A stretch of 43,255 bases of DNA from Bacillota bacterium (GCA_029555925.1 JAKPQU010000032.1:1-43255); one strand, 5' to 3'; shown: positions 32,706-41,879, counted from the stretch's first letter. Notes: generated from the letters alone by a model not told the origin. Numbers and translations: made by a program.

Positions 32706-33428
32706 ATGAGTTATAATGTAAAATTAGAAATCTTTGAAGGCCCTATGGACCTTTTGCTCCATCTGGTAAAAAAAGAAGAAATAGATATATATAAAATTTC
32801 CGTATCGAAGATAATAGATGAATATTTAAATTACATATCTCTTATGAAGGAGCTGGATATAAATATTGCCAGTGAATTTCTGGTCATGGCATCGACACTT
32901 CTGGAATTAAAATCAAAGTTAATACTTCCACCTCCGCCTGAAATACTCAGGGCAGAAGAATCATATGATGAAGATACTATAAACACACCTGAAGATCTGC
33001 TGAATAAAATAGTGGAATATCAAAAATTTAAAGAGATAGGAGAACTGCTCAGTGAACTGGAAAAAACAGAGAAAAAATATTTTCCGAGACCTGTGGCGAA
33101 ATCAGAGGAAGAAGAAGAAAAAAGTTTTTCAGAACTTTCAGTAGACGACCTGGTGGTTGCCCTTCAAAATATGCTTAAAAGAAAAAATGAAAAGGTAAAA
33201 ACCAGAATTTTACAGAGAGAAACTGTAACAGTGGAAGAAATGAAATCTTTCATAACAGATAAAATCAAATCAACAAAAGAATTTGATTTTTTAGATTTAT
33301 TTACAGAGGGTACAACAAAACTCAGGATAATAACCGGATTTATAGCACTTCTGGAACTTATACTTGAGAAAAAATTAAGAGTAAAACAGGAAAAAAGATT
33401 TGATAATATATGGATCTATTCGAAATAA
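32706..33428 (+). CDS. scpA: Segregation and condensation protein A
   Basis: Kleisin subunit of the SMC-ScpAB condensin, which compacts and segregates the chromosome. The 240-aa product has the kleisin N-terminus (YNVKLEIFEGPMDLLLHLVKKEEIDIYKI, shown here as a pattern) and the LEIASEFLVMA-like segment INIASEFLVMA, a charged linker, and a C-terminal winged helix (FLDLFTEG, VTGFIALLEL-like). The start is set at the ATG at 32706, because family members begin here; an in-frame ATG at 32658 lies in repeat sequence. It overlaps scpB by 19 bp, implying coupled translation. Confidence 0.92.
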   Translation: MSYNVKLEIFEGPMDLLLHLVKKEEIDIYKISVSKIIDEYLNYISLMKELDINIASEFLVMASTLLELKSKLILPPPPEILRAEESYDEDTINTPEDLLNKIVEYQKFKEIGELLSELEKTEKKYFPRPVAKSEEEEEKSFSELSVDDLVVALQNMLKRKNEKVKTRILQRETVTVEEMKSFITDKIKSTKEFDFLDLFTEGTTKLRIITGFIALLELILEKKLRVKQEKRFDNIWIYSK

Positions 33429-33931
33429 GCGAAAAATATTCAAAAATAATAGAAGCAATATTGTTTGCTTCTCCCTGTCCGGTTCAAATAAGTAATATTG
33501 CAGAAATCATAGAAATATCGGAAGACATAGTAAGGGAAATTCTCCAGAAAATGAAGGAAGATTATAAAGACAGAGGAATAAATATCCGTGAAATAGCCGA
33601 CGGAGTAGAAATGTGTACCAATCCTTCCCTTCATAATCATATAGAAAAGATGCACAAGGTAACTGCCAGTTCAAACCTGTCAAAAGCAGCACTGGAAACA
33701 CTTGCCATAATTGCATATAACCAGCCGATAACAAGAGCGGAAATAGAAGAAATCAGAGGCGTAAGAACAGCCAAAATAATCTCAACTCTTCTGGAGGGGA
33801 AATTGATACGCATTGCAGGGAAATCGGACAAAGCAGGCAGGGCTTTTGTCTATGGCACGACAAAACAGTTCCTCAGACATTTTGGAATAAAATCACTGGA
33901 TGAATTGCCTGATATTAAGAATTTTAAGTGA
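33410..33931 (+). CDS. scpB: Segregation and condensation protein B
   Basis: Partner of ScpA in the SMC complex. The 173-aa product contains two winged helices: IIEAILFASPCPVQISNIAEI at the N-terminus, and the signature ALETLAIIAYNQPITRAEIE followed by IRGV and the strand GRAFVYGTTKQFLRHFGI. Length is normal for the short form. It begins inside the scpA end. No obvious Shine-Dalgarno, consistent with reinitiation. The plus-strand run 28687-33931 ends here. Confidence 0.93.
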   Translation: MDLFEISEKYSKIIEAILFASPCPVQISNIAEIIEISEDIVREILQKMKEDYKDRGINIREIADGVEMCTNPSLHNHIEKMHKVTASSNLSKAALETLAIIAYNQPITRAEIEEIRGVRTAKIISTLLEGKLIRIAGKSDKAGRAFVYGTTKQFLRHFGIKSLDELPDIKNFK

Positions 33932-33950
33932 GTTAAGGGTGAAATCAGTA

Positions 33951-33973
33951 GGGGCGCCTGACTGTGGTCGCCC
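33951..33973. repeat. REP-like GC-rich palindrome
   Basis: GGGCGCC and GGTCGCCC form an inverted repeat with a short loop, much richer in G+C than its surroundings. Placed between convergent scpB and kinase genes, next to a heptamer array. Could act as a weak transcription barrier. Confidence 0.5.
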
Positions 33974-33991
33974 GGTAGCCGGTGAAACCAT

Positions 33992-34026
33992 GTATCACGC
34001 ATTACGCATTACGCATCACGCATTAC
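33992..34026 (-). repeat. Heptamer array containing the kinase stop codon
   Basis: Five units (GTATCAC, GCATTAC twice, GCATCAC, GCATTAC) in exact phase. Its last unit supplies the TAA stop of the minus-strand histidine kinase gene. Confidence 0.85.
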
Positions 34027-35294
34027 GGCCCGACAGGAATTTTGACGGTAAAAACGGTACCCTTCCCTGTCGTACTTTGAACTTCAATGGTGCCTCCATG
34101 GCTTTTTATTATCTTATAAGAAAGGCTTAAGCCAAGCCCCATTCCCTTGCCTACATCCTTTGTGGTAAAAAATGGATCAAATATTTTTCCCAGATTTGCC
34201 TCTGATATACCACAGCCATTGTCTTCTATAATGGTAACAATCCATGAGTGTTCCTCAAAGGTTTTAATCCTTATCTCTCCATGACCGCTCAATGCCTGAA
34301 TGGCATTTATCAATAAATTCATAAAAACCTGGTTCAACTGCCTGGGGTGGCATTTTATGAAAGGCAGTTCACCGTATTCTTCAATGACTTTTATGCCATG
34401 TTTTACCTCATGACGAAGCATATTCAGGCTTGAACGGATACCATCGTTAAGGTCATAATCTTCAAGTTCCGGCTTATCGAGACGGGAAAATTCCTTCAAA
34501 TCTTTCACTATTGATTTGATTCTATCAGTACCTTCAAGAGAATCACTTACAAGGTTTTTCAGATCGTCCATTATATGATCAATCTGAAATTTTTGTTTAA
34601 TAGCTGACAGTTTAGCAGTATTATCAGAAGATAGTGAAAATTCTTCCAGAGCATGAAAAAAATCTTTTAAATTCTTAATATAAGTTTTAAAAACCTGGAG
34701 ATTGGAATTAACAAAACTGTTAGGATTATTTATTTCATGTGCTATTCCTGCAGCAAGAATACCCAGGGAAGCCATCTTTGCAGATTGAACCAGCTGGGCC
34801 TGGGTTTCTTCAAGCTCTTTTATCTTCTCCTGAAGAAGGATATTTATTCTTTCCAGTTCTTTTTGATATTTTGCAATCCTTTCTGCTTCAATAAGTTTTT
34901 CCTGGGTAAGTTTAAGTTTAACCAGATTTTTTATTTTTAAAGGCAGGAGAAATCTTATATCATCATGTCTCAGGGGTTTTGTAAAATAATCTGCCACCCC
35001 TAATTTCAGACAATCTTCTATATCGCTACTTCTACTCATAGCACTGAGTACTATAACAGGTATGATTGTAAGAGAAGGGACTTTTCTCATAGATTTGAGC
35101 GTATCGAAACCGCTCATAACAGGCATCATTAAATCAAGGATAACAAGATCGATTTTTTCTTTTTTTAAAATCTCAAGTGTATCCTGACCATTTGAGGCTT
35201 CCAAGAATCTATATCCATCTCTGTCAAGTATGGCTTTAAGTAACATTCTTATAGAAGAATCATCGTCTACAATCAATATTGTTTCCTGCAACAT
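34023..35294 (-). CDS. Receiver-histidine kinase (soluble hybrid)
   Basis: A 423-aa cytoplasmic protein. An N-terminal receiver domain (1-125): acidic pair in LIVDDDSS, phospho-acceptor Asp in LVILDLMMP, Lys in YFTKPL. A coiled coil linker (130-175). Then a HisKA-type dimerisation helix with the phosphorylated His in AAGIAHEINNP, N-box LLINAIQAL, G1 EDNGCGI, FDPFFTTK and G2 GMGLGLSL. So it receives a phosphate from another kinase and passes signal on by its own kinase. No membrane segment. AAGGGG lies 5 nt before the ATG. No partner regulator adjoins; secG lies upstream. The stop codon lies in a heptamer array. Confidence 0.92.
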   Translation of the reverse strand: MLQETILIVDDDSSIRMLLKAILDRDGYRFLEASNGQDTLEILKKEKIDLVILDLMMPVMSGFDTLKSMRKVPSLTIIPVIVLSAMSRSSDIEDCLKLGVADYFTKPLRHDDIRFLLPLKIKNLVKLKLTQEKLIEAERIAKYQKELERINILLQEKIKELEETQAQLVQSAKMASLGILAAGIAHEINNPNSFVNSNLQVFKTYIKNLKDFFHALEEFSLSSDNTAKLSAIKQKFQIDHIMDDLKNLVSDSLEGTDRIKSIVKDLKEFSRLDKPELEDYDLNDGIRSSLNMLRHEVKHGIKVIEEYGELPFIKCHPRQLNQVFMNLLINAIQALSGHGEIRIKTFEEHSWIVTIIEDNGCGISEANLGKIFDPFFTTKDVGKGMGLGLSLSYKIIKSHGGTIEVQSTTGKGTVFTVKIPVGP

Positions 35295-35310
35295 AACAAC
35301 CCCTTCTACA

Positions 35311-35382
35311 GTGAACAGTTATCAGTATAATTTATGTAATCCAGTAATAATTATGGTCACTGGTCACTGTTTACCGGTCACT
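35311..35382. repeat. Heptamer-like arrays between kinase and secG
   Basis: GTGAACA, GTTATCA, GTATAAT at 35311-35331, then GGTCACT twice, GTTTACC, GGTCACT at 35355-35382 in phase. It lies upstream of the kinase gene and just before the secG terminator. Confidence 0.65.
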
Positions 35383-35387
35383 ATAAA

Positions 35388-35430
35388 AAAATCGGCTAAC
35401 AAGAGAGAAAATCTCTTGATAGCCGATTTT
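35388..35430 (-). terminator. Terminator of secG
   Basis: Outer stem AAAATCGGCT / AGCCGATTTT encloses an inner stem CAAGAGA / TCTCTTG. On the minus strand a T-run follows. It begins 5 bp past the secG stop. Confidence 0.85.
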
Positions 35431-35435
35431 TTCAA

Positions 35436-35786
35436 TTAAAGTCCTACTATACTTATTACAGTGGATAATACGAGAAAAGCAATGGCCAGGCCAGTAGTTA
35501 TCTGATCCAGTTTATCTTCCAGAGATTTAACTCCTTTGCCTTTAAATACTGATTCAGATCTTCCTCCAAGTGTACCTGAAAGACCTTCACTTTTTGTAGT
35601 CTGAGATAAAATTGTAAATACAAGGCATGCGGAAATCACAAAATATACTACAAGCAACAGTATCATAACAGGGTTCATATTTGTAGCTGTCCCCGGAACT
35701 TTAACACTCTGCACTACAGGCTCTGCTGACGGAGCCGGCACCTGGGCAAGTGTCAATATTAAACTATTGATAAATTGATAGAACAA
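35436..35786 (-). CDS. secG: SecG, protein translocase subunit
   Basis: Small membrane subunit of the SecYEG translocon. The 116-aa product has two hydrophobic helices (LLLVVYFVISACLVFTIL and ITTGLAIAFLVLSTVIS) joined by the SecG loop: QTTKSEGLSGTLGG, then SVFKGKG. The start is a TTG at 35786 with AGGAGGT 10 nt upstream. This gives about 40 extra Pro/Val-rich residues before the first core helix, including another weakly hydrophobic stretch; an ATG at NMNPVM is the alternative start. Monocistronic, with its own terminator. Confidence 0.88.
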   Translation of the reverse strand: MFYQFINSLILTLAQVPAPSAEPVVQSVKVPGTATNMNPVMILLLVVYFVISACLVFTILSQTTKSEGLSGTLGGRSESVFKGKGVKSLEDKLDQITTGLAIAFLVLSTVISIVGL

Positions 35787-35928
35787 TCGCCTCTACACCT
35801 CCTAAAACCTGAATTCATTTTAAATGTCTATGTTACCACAAATTTAAAATAAAATCAATTTTTTTTAATTTTTTTTTACGGCACGTAGATTCTTTTTACA
35901 GGAAACTACACTCGATTTCATAAATCTA

Positions 35929-36033
35929 TTACTGACCTGAGCATAAGCATGTAATAAAAGTATTCTTTCTGTCACGCGTTACGCGTTACGCGTCACGAGA
36001 GCAAATATGTATTATTTATACTCACCACAGTAA
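35929..36033 (+). repeat. Family A MITE-like element, copy A4
   Basis: A 105-bp copy: TTACTGACCTGAGCATAAGC at left, TATTATTTATACTCACCACA at right, heptamer core 35971-35998. It occupies the middle of the 342-bp gap 35787-36128; the rest of that gap is AT-rich with no other feature seen. Confidence 0.85.
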
Positions 36034-36128
36034 TTGAATCAATACGATGGATTTCAGGCTTAATCTTCTTAACCCGACACCCATCACCAGGCACCACAAA
36101 TCAGTGGCATATTTACCGTTATTAGCAC

Positions 36129-37235
36129 TTATTCTGCAAGATAATACTTTAAAACCTTTACGACATATTTATTATCAGGATCTATATTCAATTTCGGTAT
36201 TATAGTTTTCACAATAAAATCATTGGGACTTGAATTTACCTGAGGTATAAAATCCATGCCGTCAAGATCTTCCTTATTTACATCAAAAGAAAGAGGCTTA
36301 ACACTGGCTATTGCTATAAGGGATTCAAGACCCGGTGTTCCTGACATTTCATATTCCCATGGCTGAGCTGTCTGTTCAGGCGGAATTTTATAAAGGCGTG
36401 ATGCCGTTAAATAATTGTCCTTCTGCATCCTGTTAGGGTATACAAGAAGAACACTTCCGTCAGCCTGAATACAATAAATGGTAATATAACAATTTTCACT
36501 TGACCTGAAACTTATGAACATTTTATCTTTCTGATGATAGGTAGAGAACTCTCCCCTGTCTACAGAGAGATCAAGTATATTATTCCACTCTGTGGTTTTC
36601 GCCGTCATGTCACCTGAAAATAACCTGGAAGAAGGATCTGTCTCATCAGGTCTCATGTTCACATATTCAGGAGTCGGTGTGGACACGGGAGTCGGCATAA
36701 GAGTGGCAGGAGTGGATTTATTCTGAGGAGTAGCTTCCGGTACAGGTGTTGTGAATGCTGTTTCTTCAGGTATCCATTTTCCTCCTGTAATTTTATAATG
36801 TAATCTATTGGCAAGCTGATGGGCAAAATAGAATATATCGCCTCTGGAGCCTTCCACATTATCGGAAAATCTGACCTGGCTTGTTTTAACATTGGAAACC
36901 CATGCTCTCAGACTTATTTTATTGCCATCTACGGTATAACTTCCAGATATAATCTCATCAGCCCCTTCTGCTGCGCCGAAATCTACAGCATCATTCGGAT
37001 CTACAAGCGCCATTTCCCTTTTGGCAAGTTCATCCAGAATATTGTCAAAATGAAGTCTGTCTACAAGTTTAATCTGACCTGATTTTGCAAGGTCAGCCAT
37101 AAGCATTTCGGCAAGTTCAAAAGAAAGTTTCTGATCTGCTCCTTTAAAAGGAACTACCGTATAGCTGGCCTCTTCCGATAAAGCCGTACATGGAAGTAAA
37201 ATAATCAATAATACAAGTAAAAATTTAAATTTCAT
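36129..37235 (-). CDS. Exported CsgG/FlgO-like protein with DUF4384-like C-terminus
   Basis: A 368-aa exported protein from the ATG at 37235 (MKFKFLLVLLIILL signal, AGGAGT 8 nt upstream); longer in-frame upstream codons overlap the previous gene's duplicated tail and lack a ribosome site. Residues 25-165 resemble the CsgG/FlgO-type fold: SFELAEMLMADLAKSGQIKLVDR, then GADEIISGSYTVDGN. A Thr/Pro linker (TPVPEATP to PTPEY) leads to a DUF4384-like domain: FISFRSSENCYITIYCIQADGSVLLVYPN and IASVKPL. DUF4384 domains often accompany or are fused to caspase-like proteins, and this gene follows the orthocaspase by 80 bp. Probably periplasmic or surface; role unknown. Confidence 0.72.
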   Translation of the reverse strand: MKFKFLLVLLIILLPCTALSEEASYTVVPFKGADQKLSFELAEMLMADLAKSGQIKLVDRLHFDNILDELAKREMALVDPNDAVDFGAAEGADEIISGSYTVDGNKISLRAWVSNVKTSQVRFSDNVEGSRGDIFYFAHQLANRLHYKITGGKWIPEETAFTTPVPEATPQNKSTPATLMPTPVSTPTPEYVNMRPDETDPSSRLFSGDMTAKTTEWNNILDLSVDRGEFSTYHQKDKMFISFRSSENCYITIYCIQADGSVLLVYPNRMQKDNYLTASRLYKIPPEQTAQPWEYEMSGTPGLESLIAIASVKPLSFDVNKEDLDGMDFIPQVNSSPNDFIVKTIIPKLNIDPDNKYVVKVLKYYLAE

Positions 37236-37246
37236 AAATATCACTC

Positions 37247-37329
37247 CTATTCGCCTGTACCAAGTAGAAGCATACAGGATAGAATCTTCAGATACATGTC
37301 TCATAAATAATCTTCTATTCGCCTGTACC
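37247..37329. repeat. Duplicated 3' end of the orthocaspase gene
   Basis: CTATTCGCCTGTACC occurs at 37247-37261 and 37315-37329, 68 bp apart. The second copy encodes the true GTGE stop of the caspase gene; the first repeats these codons and stop directly before the next gene's ribosome site. The segment between them has no recognised content. Confidence 0.75.
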
Positions 37330-40300
37330 CAGAATGATTTCACCTTCTACCTGACCTTTGCTCATTTTGAGAGGATGCTGTCTGTTATCGGATTCCTTTG
37401 CAACCTCTTGATGCAAATAATTATAAACCTCATCGGCAGTTACGAAACCGTTTTTATCTTTATCTGCTTTACCGGAAAGACCCTGTAACAGATAATAGGT
37501 AAATATGCCATGACCGAGTTTTTTAGACTCAAGAGCCACTTCATTGGCATCGCTTGCCGTTATGACAATACGGCCTGTGCCAGAAGAAAGTCTCTTCAGG
37601 AAATTATCGGAAATATTCCCTGCCTTTCCTCCTTCCTGGCCTGCAAAAGTCTTGCCGCCCGATGCTCCGCTGTAGCAGGAGTCCACAAAAAATACAACCC
37701 TCTGGGAAGAAAGTCTCGTAAAAATATTACTGATTTCATCCATAGGTAATGCAGTGGCATAAAGGTTATCTGGATCTGCGTCATAGGTAACAATATACTT
37801 GCTGAGACCGTCTCCGTCATTGCTGTTATTATCTATTTCCGGAGCACCATGACCTGAATAGTAAATAAATACCAGATCATCTTTCATTGCTTTTTCCCTG
37901 AGAAATGTACCCAGAGCGGTCTTTACCGCTTTAAGATTGGCCTGTTCATTTAAAAGGAGCTGCACATGATCTTTAGAGAAACCTCCTTTTGTAGTCAGAT
38001 AGTCATATACTGCCTGAGCATCAGAAGCACTGTAATTTAAAGGAGTTACCTTCGGACTTTCATATTTCCCTATACCTATAACTACAGCCCACACCTGTCC
38101 TTCTTTTGGTTTATACATAACAGAAATTTGCTGTACGACCTCTTTTCCCGTAGCATCTACGGCACGGATAGAAATATAATTGAGACCCGGTTTCAGGCTT
38201 ACATCCTGTGTAAAGAAATACTCTTTTTTCGCCACTGCTCTCGGGCCTTTTTCCGTCCAGTCAGGATTTTTCCCGTCTTCCATTTTCCCTACATAACTGG
38301 CAATTTCAAAGCTGCCTATGCCGTTGCCTGCATTTACAATTCCCTCTACAGTCAGTTTACTGTCAGAAACCTCTACCGGTTTACCGGATGTCAGGTCCAC
38401 AGGTTTTTTTAGAGCAATTGTAATAGGAGCTTCAAGTTGCTTTAATTCTGCCGCAATCTGTCCCTGAATACCGAATCCCTGGCTCTCCTGAACATCCAGT
38501 TTAAATTTTATATCCTTCTGAGAAGCATCTCTGGCAGAAAAGAGAAGCTTACCTTTTGCTTCACTTCCGGGAGGAATGCTTCCAAGATCAGTTTTACTCT
38601 GATTTAATACTATATTACTGTTCTGACTTTCAAGACTTAACACTACATGTTTTGCCGTGCCTTCACCGGTATTTTTCACTGTCACCCATAATTCCACTGT
38701 TTCTCCGGGATTAATAATTCCATCACCGTTTCCGGAAGAAGAGCCAAGAGAATCATCATCAAACTGACAGGTATATGAGAGTTTTGCAGGTTTGACTTCT
38801 TCCACATAAGGTAATACTACGGCAAGATTCATATCTCCGTCTTTTTTATATCCCTGACTGTCAGTTAATTTTAACTTAAACTGAAGATCTTCTTCTTTTG
38901 CAGTTTTATCTACAGAGAAAGATACTTCTTTTTCCAGTTCCACTCCGGAAGGTATATTACCTAACTCAAGGAGAGGACTGTCTATTTTTACAGAAGAATT
39001 TTCGCAGGAAATATTAACTTTTGCTCCCTGAGCGGCACCGGGGCCACTGTTTCTCACAGTCATTTTCATAGTTACCAAACTTCCGGGATTTATCTGTCTG
39101 TTTTCTCCTGCTTTTAAAATCTTATAGCTGTAAGATAAAGATGGCAGGGATACAACCTGCATGGCTATTTCCTGTCCTGATTTTCCGAAACCTTTCTCTT
39201 CGTAGAGATCAAGACTGAATTTAGCATTGCCTGAAGGCATTTCAGACGGTACTGTAAAAACCAGTTTTCCCTCACCTTCACTTCCCGGAGGGATATTACC
39301 TATAATAAATTTTCCCTGACCCATCTGTATCTTCTGCTCTTCAGGTTTTAGAGCTACAGTAACACCCCTTGCTATGCCTTTACCGGTATTTTTTACAGTC
39401 ACAAAAAGTTCTACCGTTTCGCCGGCATTAATCACGCCATCTCCGTTACCGGAAGATGAGCCAGTATTATCATCATTTATTCTATAAGTGTATGAAAGGG
39501 CAGGCGGTAATTCTGGAGCAGGTGTCGGAGAAGAAACAGCAATTTGAGTCGGTACGACAACAGGAGGAAGAGAAACAACAGCCACAGTTTCTCTCAATTC
39601 TTTAGAATACCCCCCCTTATCAGAAACAGAAATATTTAAATCCACATTACCGGTTTTAACACCGGCAGGAACCTGAAATACAAGTTTTCCGGGAGCTTCC
39701 TGTCCGGGAGGAATATTTCCAAGAAGGAACTGATCCTGTAATAATTTTACACCCTGAGTAGAAGTGGAAAGTTTCAATAACGTATCTCTCGCAGTTCCCT
39801 TGCCGTTATTATTTACTGTTACCCACAATTCCACAATTTCTTCCTGATTTATCTTACCGTCTCCGTTACCGGAAGAAGCACCGCTCAGGTCATCATCTAT
39901 GCGGGTTTTCAATGCCAGTTCGGGAGGAGATTCCCCTATTACTGCAATCTGATAATTATCGGAAAATTTTTCACAGTTTTTCCCTTCTATGTTTACGTTA
40001 ATATCGGCAGAACCTGCAGGGATATGGTCTCCTGCCTTCATTGCCACTTCAAACTGTCTTGTTTCCGAAGCACTTATGGAACCTATATCTATTACTGCAG
40101 GTGTGATATTAACATCACTGTTTTTCGAGGAAATTTTCAATTTTATACCTGTTCCCTCTTCCTGTGTGGTATTTGAAAGAAGTATATTTAATACGGCAGT
40201 TTCGCCGGGTTGCAGAGTTCCGTTACCGTTACCAATCTGTTTATCATTTACTTCACAGGTACAGGTAAATGTAACTTTTTTTATCTTCGCTATCGTATAG

Positions 40301-41601
40301 CCTTCCGGCCCCCAAAGAGAGGAATTACCGGCTAACAGTGCTTTTCCGTAAGAGAGGGCATTTTTATAACAACCTGTATTCCAGCTGTCACCGTGGAATT
40401 TTCCCCACATAATCTCCTTACATGCGGAGGAAATATTCAGCAGAGAAACCTTTCCCTGTTCCGAGGCAATCACGGCAAACAGAGTTCCTCCCCTGTTAAA
40501 AAGTGCGGGAGATGAAAGCAAACGGCCTGAAAGTTTGTATTTATCCTTCAGCATGCCGTCTTTACCGTTATAGATGTAAAGATATTCATCCCATGAAGCA
40601 ACGGTAACGGTTATAGAACCTTCCGTATCCGCTATAACGGGAGATGAGCTTATCCAGTTGCCTGTAACCTGTTTCCATACTAATTCTCCGTTACTTCCGT
40701 TAATAATATAAAGGCAGTTATCATATGAGCCGACTGCTATATCAATTTTTCCGTCAGAATTTACATCTCCCAGTGAAGGAGTGCAGTCTATTGAATCGCC
40801 TGCCGTATATTTCCATAACATCTGTCCCGATTTACCGTTTAGAGCATAAATATTCTTATCGTAAGAACAGGCAATTACTTCATAAGAACCGTCACCGTTT
40901 ATATCACCCGTAACAACAGAGGAAACAAAAACGTCAGTTCCGGGAAAATTCCACATCTCTTTCCCGCTGTTACCTTTCAGACAATAAATCTTCTTATCGG
41001 CAGAGCCGAATAGTACCTCTAAAATGCCGTCGCCATCGACATCTGCCATAGAAGGAGCATTACTCACATCCCCTCCTGTAGTAAAAGACCATATTTCTTT
41101 ACCTGTTTTCCCGTCTACAAGAAAAACAGTGCCCTTCTGATTTCCGAAAGCAACTGATAAATCTCCCTTCCCCGATATGTCGCCCGTTACGGGGGAAGAA
41201 TTAAGCCAGTCTTTACCGTCAAATTTCCATAACAGTTCACCTCTGTTTCCCCTCAGAGCATAGGCGAAATGATCCTGTGACGTAACAATAACTTCCAGTC
41301 TTCCGTCTCCGTTTATATCTGCCACAGAAGGAGAAGATATTATCTTGTCGCCTGTCTTATAATCCCATACAGGTTTACCTGTTTCCCCGTCCACTACATG
41401 GACATAGGAATCATTCGAGCCGAAAATAATCTCTATTTTTCCGTCATCATTTATATCGGCGCATACGGGAGAAGAAAAAATCTGTCCCCCTGCCTTATAT
41501 TCCCATAAAGGACTTATAGTTGATGCAGACGAAAGGCCGCATAAAATTACAAGGAGCAAAAAAATCAAAGAATACTTCAGAAGAATTGATACAGCATTCA
41601 T
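37315..41601 (-). CDS. Large secreted orthocaspase with beta-propeller and CARDB-like modules
   Basis: A 1428-aa secreted protein. A signal peptide (1-25) is followed by a beta-propeller of seven or eight PQQ/FG-GAP-like blades to about 390, each with a calcium-type turn (DINGDGRLEV, DVDGDGILEV). Next come about five Ig-like CARDB-type modules (435-1060), three with SSGNGDGxINxGExVEL turns. A short linker domain (1075-1180) leads to the C14 caspase domain: VVIGIGKYE, catalytic His in IYYSGHGA near 1250 and Cys in FFVDSCYSG near 1308. DKDKNGFVTADEV is an EF-hand-like loop, so calcium control is likely, as in other orthocaspases, which cut after Arg/Lys. AAGGGGTG precedes the ATG. Followed by the DUF4384-type gene. 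Confidence 0.9.
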   Translation of the reverse strand: MNAVSILLKYSLIFLLLVILCGLSSASTISPLWEYKAGGQIFSSPVCADINDDGKIEIIFGSNDSYVHVVDGETGKPVWDYKTGDKIISSPSVADINGDGRLEVIVTSQDHFAYALRGNRGELLWKFDGKDWLNSSPVTGDISGKGDLSVAFGNQKGTVFLVDGKTGKEIWSFTTGGDVSNAPSMADVDGDGILEVLFGSADKKIYCLKGNSGKEMWNFPGTDVFVSSVVTGDINGDGSYEVIACSYDKNIYALNGKSGQMLWKYTAGDSIDCTPSLGDVNSDGKIDIAVGSYDNCLYIINGSNGELVWKQVTGNWISSSPVIADTEGSITVTVASWDEYLYIYNGKDGMLKDKYKLSGRLLSSPALFNRGGTLFAVIASEQGKVSLLNISSACKEIMWGKFHGDSWNTGCYKNALSYGKALLAGNSSLWGPEGYTIAKIKKVTFTCTCEVNDKQIGNGNGTLQPGETAVLNILLSNTTQEEGTGIKLKISSKNSDVNITPAVIDIGSISASETRQFEVAMKAGDHIPAGSADINVNIEGKNCEKFSDNYQIAVIGESPPELALKTRIDDDLSGASSGNGDGKINQEEIVELWVTVNNNGKGTARDTLLKLSTSTQGVKLLQDQFLLGNIPPGQEAPGKLVFQVPAGVKTGNVDLNISVSDKGGYSKELRETVAVVSLPPVVVPTQIAVSSPTPAPELPPALSYTYRINDDNTGSSSGNGDGVINAGETVELFVTVKNTGKGIARGVTVALKPEEQKIQMGQGKFIIGNIPPGSEGEGKLVFTVPSEMPSGNAKFSLDLYEEKGFGKSGQEIAMQVVSLPSLSYSYKILKAGENRQINPGSLVTMKMTVRNSGPGAAQGAKVNISCENSSVKIDSPLLELGNIPSGVELEKEVSFSVDKTAKEEDLQFKLKLTDSQGYKKDGDMNLAVVLPYVEEVKPAKLSYTCQFDDDSLGSSSGNGDGIINPGETVELWVTVKNTGEGTAKHVVLSLESQNSNIVLNQSKTDLGSIPPGSEAKGKLLFSARDASQKDIKFKLDVQESQGFGIQGQIAAELKQLEAPITIALKKPVDLTSGKPVEVSDSKLTVEGIVNAGNGIGSFEIASYVGKMEDGKNPDWTEKGPRAVAKKEYFFTQDVSLKPGLNYISIRAVDATGKEVVQQISVMYKPKEGQVWAVVIGIGKYESPKVTPLNYSASDAQAVYDYLTTKGGFSKDHVQLLLNEQANLKAVKTALGTFLREKAMKDDLVFIYYSGHGAPEIDNNSNDGDGLSKYIVTYDADPDNLYATALPMDEISNIFTRLSSQRVVFFVDSCYSGASGGKTFAGQEGGKAGNISDNFLKRLSSGTGRIVITASDANEVALESKKLGHGIFTYYLLQGLSGKADKDKNGFVTADEVYNYLHQEVAKESDNRQHPLKMSKGQVEGEIILGTGE

Positions 41602-41626
41602 AAAAACACCCCTTCTCTGTTAAATC

Positions 41627-41654
41627 GTGACGCGTGACGCGTGACGCGTGACGC
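41627..41654 (-). repeat. Perfect heptamer array, four GTGACGC units
   Basis: Four identical 7-bp units, the most regular array in the window, 25 bp upstream of the orthocaspase start. The 310-bp gap 41602-41911 also holds a palindrome and another array. Confidence 0.9.
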
Positions 41655-41667
41655 GAGGATAATTTTC

Positions 41668-41679
41668 ATAACCGGTTAT
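41668..41679. promoter_or_regulatory. Palindrome ATAACCGGTTAT, possible operator
   Basis: A perfect 12-bp palindrome about 67-78 bp upstream of the orthocaspase ATG. Related half-sites (GTAACCGGAGTTAT) occur about 60 bp further upstream, and a TGATATAAAT extended -10-like sequence lies between. Could bind a dimeric regulator; function is inference. Confidence 0.35.
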
Positions 41680-41816
41680 ATATGACGCAATGCAGAGTTT
41701 TCATAATTTATTTATATCATGACCTGTAACCGGAGTTATAAACAACAACTAATTATTATTATAAGACAAATAAGAAGTTATTTCAATCATTTACAGGTTA
41801 TTTAATAAGTTAATTG

Positions 41817-41879
41817 GTGAGAAGTGAAAAGTGAAGGGTGAGTCATGAGTCGTGAGAAGTGAGTCGTGAATGGTGAGTG
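41817..41879 (+). repeat. Longest heptamer array, nine GTGANNN units
   Basis: Nine in-phase units, all of the form RTGANNN, with the last three positions varying freely (GAA, AAA, AGG, GTC, ATG, GTG). This is the clearest evidence that the repeat is a degenerate 7-bp period and not a fixed sequence. Confidence 0.9.

Noticed and set aside
37236..37343. N-terminal extension of the DUF4384-like protein
   Set aside because: It runs through the duplicated caspase tail; the signal peptide and AGGAGT support the ATG at 37235.
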